The notes below the pieces were generated by a model, which searched no databases, had not been told where the DNA came from, and saw only the letters and a program-made list of their open reading frames with translations. Position numbers and translations under genes: made by a program. From contig OZ240251.1 of assembly GCA_965198285.1 (NCBI GenBank), positions 3,038,001-3,102,000 of the forward strand: 64,000 nucleotides of DNA, given 5' to 3'. Origin of the DNA: UBA11872 sp965198285 (GTDB taxonomy: Bacteria; Chloroflexota; UBA11872). Below are positions 60,863-64,000 of the stretch, piece after piece; position 1 is the first letter of the stretch, and each line of letters starts with the position of its first letter.

Positions 60863-61216
60863 CCCAAGCCGCGCGCTCAACGCCCGCCCCCCGCCCTCCG
60901 TGCCCCGTCCCCTACCGTTCATGGTGAGCCGGCCCGCAGTCTTCGGAGGGCCGAGTCGAACCACACCCCGGCGTCCCCGGAGAGCCTGCCCTGAGCTTGT
61001 CGAATGGGGGACCCAGCAGCACCACCCCCGTCATCCCCGCGCAGAGCCTGCCCCAGCCTGCCCCGGACGCGATCCGGGGGACCCGATCCGGGGCGGGGAC
61101 CCAGCAGCACCCAACCACCCGACCGCACCCAGCGTTTCTGGTGAGCCTGTCGAACCACACCCCTGGCAACCCACCCACACCCAATGCTCCCAACCTCCGA
61201 CTCCGACTCTCCCCTT

Positions 61217-61454
61217 GTATGTTCCCGAAGCCTTGGATTTGCCAGGGTGACAGTGAACGGGCCGGGACAGACCGATCTCCCCTTGGTCGTGAGAGACCGC
61301 GAGAGAGCAGGGCCGTCCCGGCCCTGCCGCTCTCCCCTTCCTCCCCTCACTCCTTGTACGTTCCCTAGAGCCTTGGACATAGCAAGCGGGCCGGGACAGA
61401 CCCCTCACTCCTTGGTCGTTGGAGACCGTTGAAGAGCAGGGTCATCCCGGCCCA
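61217..61454 (+). repeat. Two tandem diverged copies of a non-coding unit
   Basis: The markers GTATGTTCCC / GTACGTTCCC (61,217, 61,355), AGCCTTGGA, GGGCCGGGACAGACC (61,259, 61,388) and GAGACCG...AGAGCAGGG recur in the same order with an offset of 129-138 bp. Confidence 0.65.
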
Positions 61455-61519
61455 GACGCTGCCCCAAAGCCCGAATCTGCAAGGCGTAACACGGGGTCAG
61501 CGTCGTTCGAGCGTACCCA

Positions 61520-61651
61520 ATGGCCCCACCAGCGCACATCTCGGTCGGCAAGCCGCCCAAGGTGGCCCTCGTCGCCTGCATGCGCAAGCTCCTCGTCCTC
61601 TGCAACGCCCTCTGCCAGCAGCAGACCACGTGGGACCCCACCATGCCCTGA
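61520..61651 (+). pseudogene. IS110-family transposase C-terminal remnant
   Basis: About 43 codons ending at TGA 61,651. The stretch VGKPPKVALVACMRKLLVLC then NAL matches the conserved C-terminal end of IS110-type transposases (transposase_20). The rest of the enzyme, including the catalytic RuvC-like domain, is missing, so the element is dead. Confidence 0.7.
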
Positions 61652-61836
61652 CCCTTGACGCCCCAACACAGGTGCTCTCCCCTTCCACCCGTCACCCTTC
61701 CCCTTCGTAACCATTCAGTGTACACTGGAGACACCCTCTATCCCACGTCCATCCCCCGGAACCTCCATGCTCGCCCGCCTCCTTCGACTGCTCGCCACTT
61801 CCGCCACCCGGCGTCCCCGCTTGTTCCTCACCTTGC

Positions 61837-61860
61837 GTAGGCGCCGGTCTGAGACCGGCC
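61837..61860 (+). repeat. GTAGG-headed hairpin repeat, copy 3
   Basis: GTAGGCGC leads into the stem GCCGGTCT-G-AGACCGGC (61,843-61,859). Same head and orientation as the copies at 48,119 and 50,693, but different stem sequence. Confidence 0.65.
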
Positions 61861-61986
61861 TCGTCCGGTCGAGACGTCTCCGCCCCAACCCCTCGCCACG
61901 TCCGCGCACCCAGCGTCCCTGGGGCCGTCCTGCCGTCACCTCACAGCCCCAACCTTCGTCGCCGACCCGCCAAAAAATCCGGCCCA

Positions 61987-62043
61987 AGCTATCTCTCGCC
62001 AGCCTGAACCCCCAAGGGGGGTTCAGGCTGGCGAGAGATAGCT
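61987..62043. repeat. Perfect 27-bp hairpin with 3-nt loop
   Basis: The left arm (61,987-62,013) begins AGCTATCTCTCGCCAGCC and its exact reverse complement is at 62,017-62,043, separated by AAG. It lacks a T-run on either side. It lies 140 nt upstream of the GTG at 62,184. Confidence 0.8.
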
Positions 62044-62183
62044 CCCCCTTCACCCCCACCCAATTCCCGCCGCCCCGCATGCGCCCCCAGCTTCGTCCGA
62101 TCCCCGTGGCCCCCGGTCGCGGCGCTGCTGCGCGCCGCTCGCAACTTAAAGTGACCCACGACCGACGGGACCGGAGAACACGC

Positions 62184-62627
62184 GTGTTCGAGGAAGAGTT
62201 CCGCACCTACGACATCGATGCGCCCGAAGTTCGCGCCCTCCAGCGCGCCATGCCGCAGGAGACGTTTGCGCTCGTGGAGGGTCTGATGGGTCGCTGGCAG
62301 CAGGCCGGGATTCCGCTCCGGCCCGCACGCCGTGGCTTTGCATTCCAGGCGCCCCACGGCGACCGCCTGACCACCGTCGCCTGGGTCTACGCACCAGACC
62401 GCCGCCACCCGGTGGCGCGCTTGGAGGTCGCCCTTGATCTGCTCCTGCGGCGAGGCGTGGACTCCGAGCAGATCGACGGATTACGCGACGACCTGACACG
62501 CTTTCCAACCCATGTTCCGAGCGAATCCGAGTCGCTCGTGGAACTGCCGCTGACCGTTGAATTGGGCGGCGCCGACATGGAGCGCCTGGCGTCGGCCTTG
62601 GTGCAGTTTGGCCTGTCCCTCGCTTGA
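62184..62627 (+). CDS. Hypothetical protein
   Basis: A 147-residue protein starting GTG 62,184, chosen because GGAG lies 7 nt upstream and because sequence further upstream is repeat DNA. It is Arg- and acid-rich with helix-like pattern (DIDAPEVRALQRAMPQETF; LVEGLMGRW). A beta-like region follows (RGFAFQAPHGDRLTTVAWVY). No family recognised. Its TGA overlaps an in-frame TTG of the MFS gene, so the two may be coupled. Confidence 0.7.
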   Translation: MFEEEFRTYDIDAPEVRALQRAMPQETFALVEGLMGRWQQAGIPLRPARRGFAFQAPHGDRLTTVAWVYAPDRRHPVARLEVALDLLLRRGVDSEQIDGLRDDLTRFPTHVPSESESLVELPLTVELGGADMERLASALVQFGLSLA

Positions 62628-62662
62628 CCGTCGCGGACGCCGGCCCAGGTCCTCGGCCAGCG

Positions 62663-64000
62663 GTGACGACGCGCTGGGCCACCATGGCAATCGTGGCCGG
62701 CGGAGTCTTCATGGCCACGCTGGACGCCAGCATCGTCAACGTCTCGCTGCCCACCCTGGTCCGCGAACTGGACGCGCCGTTCGACCGCGTGCAGTGGGTC
62801 ACGTTGGCCTATGTGATCGCCATTACCAGCCTGTTGCTACCCGCCGGCCGGCTGGCCCAGATGCGGGGTGCCAAACGGCTTTACCTGGCGGGATTCCTGG
62901 TCTTCACGCTTGGCTCGCTTCTGTGCGGCCTGGCGCCAAACGTCGGTCTACTCATCGCATTTCGGGTCGTACAGGGCATCGGCGGCTCGATCGTTCAAGC
63001 CCTTGGACCAGCGTTGGTGGTCGACGCGTTCCCGCCCAGCCAGCGAGGCAAGGCTATCGGGTTCATCTTGTCGGCGGTCTCGGTAGGACTTGTCAGCGGC
63101 CCCGTGGTAGGCGGCTTGATTCTGGGATCCCTCGGCTGGCCGTTCATCTTTCTGGTCAACGTCCCGGTTGGCGTGGCGGCGGTGGCGCTGGGCGCGCGGA
63201 TTCTGCCGAAGGGGGCGGGTGGAATCGGGGGGCGGTTCGACCGGCGCGGGGCTGTCTTGCTGATGATCGGTCTGACGCTCCTCGTGTTTGGCCTGAACCG
63301 GATACAGACGCTGGGCATCGCATCGCCGGCCGTCATCACGCTGGTCGTGGCCGGGCTGGCGCTGCTGGTGGGATTCGGCTGGTGGCAGACGCGAACGCCC
63401 TGGCCAACGATCCAGCCGGCCATGTTTCGCATGCCGGACTTCACAGCCGCCACGCTGGCGGGCTACCTGACGTTCGCAGGCGCCGCCACCCAGATTCTGC
63501 TACTGCCGTTTTACCTGCAGCGCGTGCTGGAACTACCTGTGCAACAGGTTGGGCTACTCATGGTCACGGTACCGGCACTGATGGGGTTGCTTGGAACCCC
63601 CTCGGGAATGCTGGCCGACCGAACGAGTCCCCGTACAGTGGGCGCGGTGGGAATCGGAGTCGTCGCGGTCGGACTGTCGCTGCTTGCCACGCTGACGGCC
63701 CACACGTCTCCATGGGCCGTCGTTCCCCGACTCGCCGTCATCGGGGTGGGGATGGCCATGTTCAATAGCGGGAACGCCAGCATGCTGATGGGCGCCGCCG
63801 CCGCGGAGCACCGCAACCAAGCCAGCGCGGTGCTGGCCCTGGCGCGCAACATGGCGCAGTCCACCGGTCAAGCGCTCTGGGGCACGATCTGGGCATCGAT
63901 CGTGGTCGTACAGCTCGGGGTACCCGGCCCGGATCTTGCGGCCGGCCCCGACACCGTGAGCGCATTTCAGATCGTTTTCGGCGCAGCCGGCGGGTTGGTG
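62663..64000 (+). CDS. MFS drug-efflux-type transporter (DHA2 family), cut by window end
   Basis: At least 446 residues, continuing beyond the window. The first helix carries the DHA2 motif VFMATLDASIVNVSLPTLV, followed by a glycine-rich helix with GIGGSIVQALGPALVV and motif C as SVGLVSGPVVGGLILG. About 12 membrane segments are visible, consistent with the 14 of EmrB/QacA-type multidrug exporters. GTG 62,663 is used; TTG 62,624 (overlapping the previous stop) and ATG 62,684 are in frame. The substrate is unknown. Confidence 0.88.
   Translation, partial: MTTRWATMAIVAGGVFMATLDASIVNVSLPTLVRELDAPFDRVQWVTLAYVIAITSLLLPAGRLAQMRGAKRLYLAGFLVFTLGSLLCGLAPNVGLLIAFRVVQGIGGSIVQALGPALVVDAFPPSQRGKAIGFILSAVSVGLVSGPVVGGLILGSLGWPFIFLVNVPVGVAAVALGARILPKGAGGIGGRFDRRGAVLLMIGLTLLVFGLNRIQTLGIASPAVITLVVAGLALLVGFGWWQTRTPWPTIQPAMFRMPDFTAATLAGYLTFAGAATQILLLPFYLQRVLELPVQQVGLLMVTVPALMGLLGTPSGMLADRTSPRTVGAVGIGVVAVGLSLLATLTAHTSPWAVVPRLAVIGVGMAMFNSGNASMLMGAAAAEHRNQASAVLALARNMAQSTGQALWGTIWASIVVVQLGVPGPDLAAGPDTVSAFQIVFGAAGGLV

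Larger units (their letters stand above)
60870..62183. other. Repeat-rich region without intact genes
   Basis: About 1.3 kb with no supported intact gene. It holds interspersed repeats (60,915-60,969; about 61,027-61,110; 61,131-61,161), a tandemly duplicated non-coding unit (61,217-61,454), an IS110 remnant (61,520-61,651), a GTAGGCGC hairpin (61,837) and a 27-bp perfect hairpin (61,987). Long frames here are Pro/Arg/Ser-rich and unlike proteins. Confidence 0.65.

Noticed and set aside
61987..62043. Intrinsic terminator
   Set aside because: No T-run follows the stem on either strand, and no convincing gene ends just upstream.
61767..62183. Coding start of the 62,184 gene at ATG 61,767
   Set aside because: The added 139 codons cover repeat elements and hairpins and read as Arg/Pro-rich text; GTG 62,184 has a well-spaced GGAG.
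1..64000. tRNA, rRNA or known riboswitch
   Set aside because: Intergenic gaps were read on both strands; no cloverleaf with a T-loop consensus nor a recognisable riboswitch core was found, though a covariance-model search could still find a divergent one.

Overview
The window is a high-GC bacterial chromosome segment (roughly two-thirds G+C by eye). It has tightly packed genes, many 4-nt start/stop overlaps and frequent GTG/TTG starts. No rRNA or tRNA gene was seen. Gene content and style suggest a Chloroflexota member, possibly of the marine or sponge-associated Dehalococcoidia/SAR202 type. The clues are a nusA-ylxR-infB-rbfA-truB-ribF operon, an EF-G-like GTPase, an M42 aminopeptidase, a YhaO/YhaN pair, many Gfo/Idh/MocA dehydrogenases, a bifunctional aldolase/dehydrogenase, LarB/LarC and short intergenic hairpin repeats. 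That placement is inference; no marker gene here settles it.

Layout: 0.4-9.2 kb holds a Gfo/Idh dehydrogenase, a DMT exporter, a ComEC-type hydrolase, proB-proA, an EF-G-like GTPase and an M42 peptidase. 9.2-15 kb is a YhaO nuclease / YhaN ATPase operon whose ATPase has grown by internal duplication. 15-18 kb has a gamma-glutamyltransferase-like enzyme and a Crp/Fnr regulator. 17.8-23.5 kb is the minus-strand translation operon. 23.7-30.3 kb carries a sugar-type ABC ATPase, a YesL-like membrane protein, a homocysteine methyltransferase and a galU / GHMP kinase / FGGY kinase operon. 30.4-41.6 kb has sugar catabolism, a CinA-like protein, a methyltransferase, an LCP protein, a dehydrogenase, a two-component system and a MoeB-rhodanese pair. 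41.6-48.1 kb has a Lon-like ATPase with an altered protease site, an SMP-30 enzyme, and enolase-larB-larC plus a small beta-solenoid-like protein.

From 49.5 to 60.2 kb lies an accessory defence island. It is a type I restriction-modification locus (hsdM, hsdS, hsdR) with an MNT-HEPN pair between hsdM and hsdS, an unknown AT-rich gene after hsdS, a detached hsdR N-terminal nuclease fragment, and a DUF433/DUF5615 pair just before the full hsdR. A third toxin-antitoxin pair (DUF104/PIN) follows. Next come about 2 kb of repeat-rich, nearly gene-free DNA: a 21-22 bp direct-repeat array, a 27-bp perfect hairpin, an IS110 transposase remnant and several interspersed repeat families. A small hypothetical gene and an MFS transporter cut by the window end close the segment.

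The most unusual observation is that ylxR, rbfA and hsdR have no ATG, GTG or TTG at the start their family alignments require. Each has instead an ATC codon placed correctly after a purine-rich ribosome-binding site.
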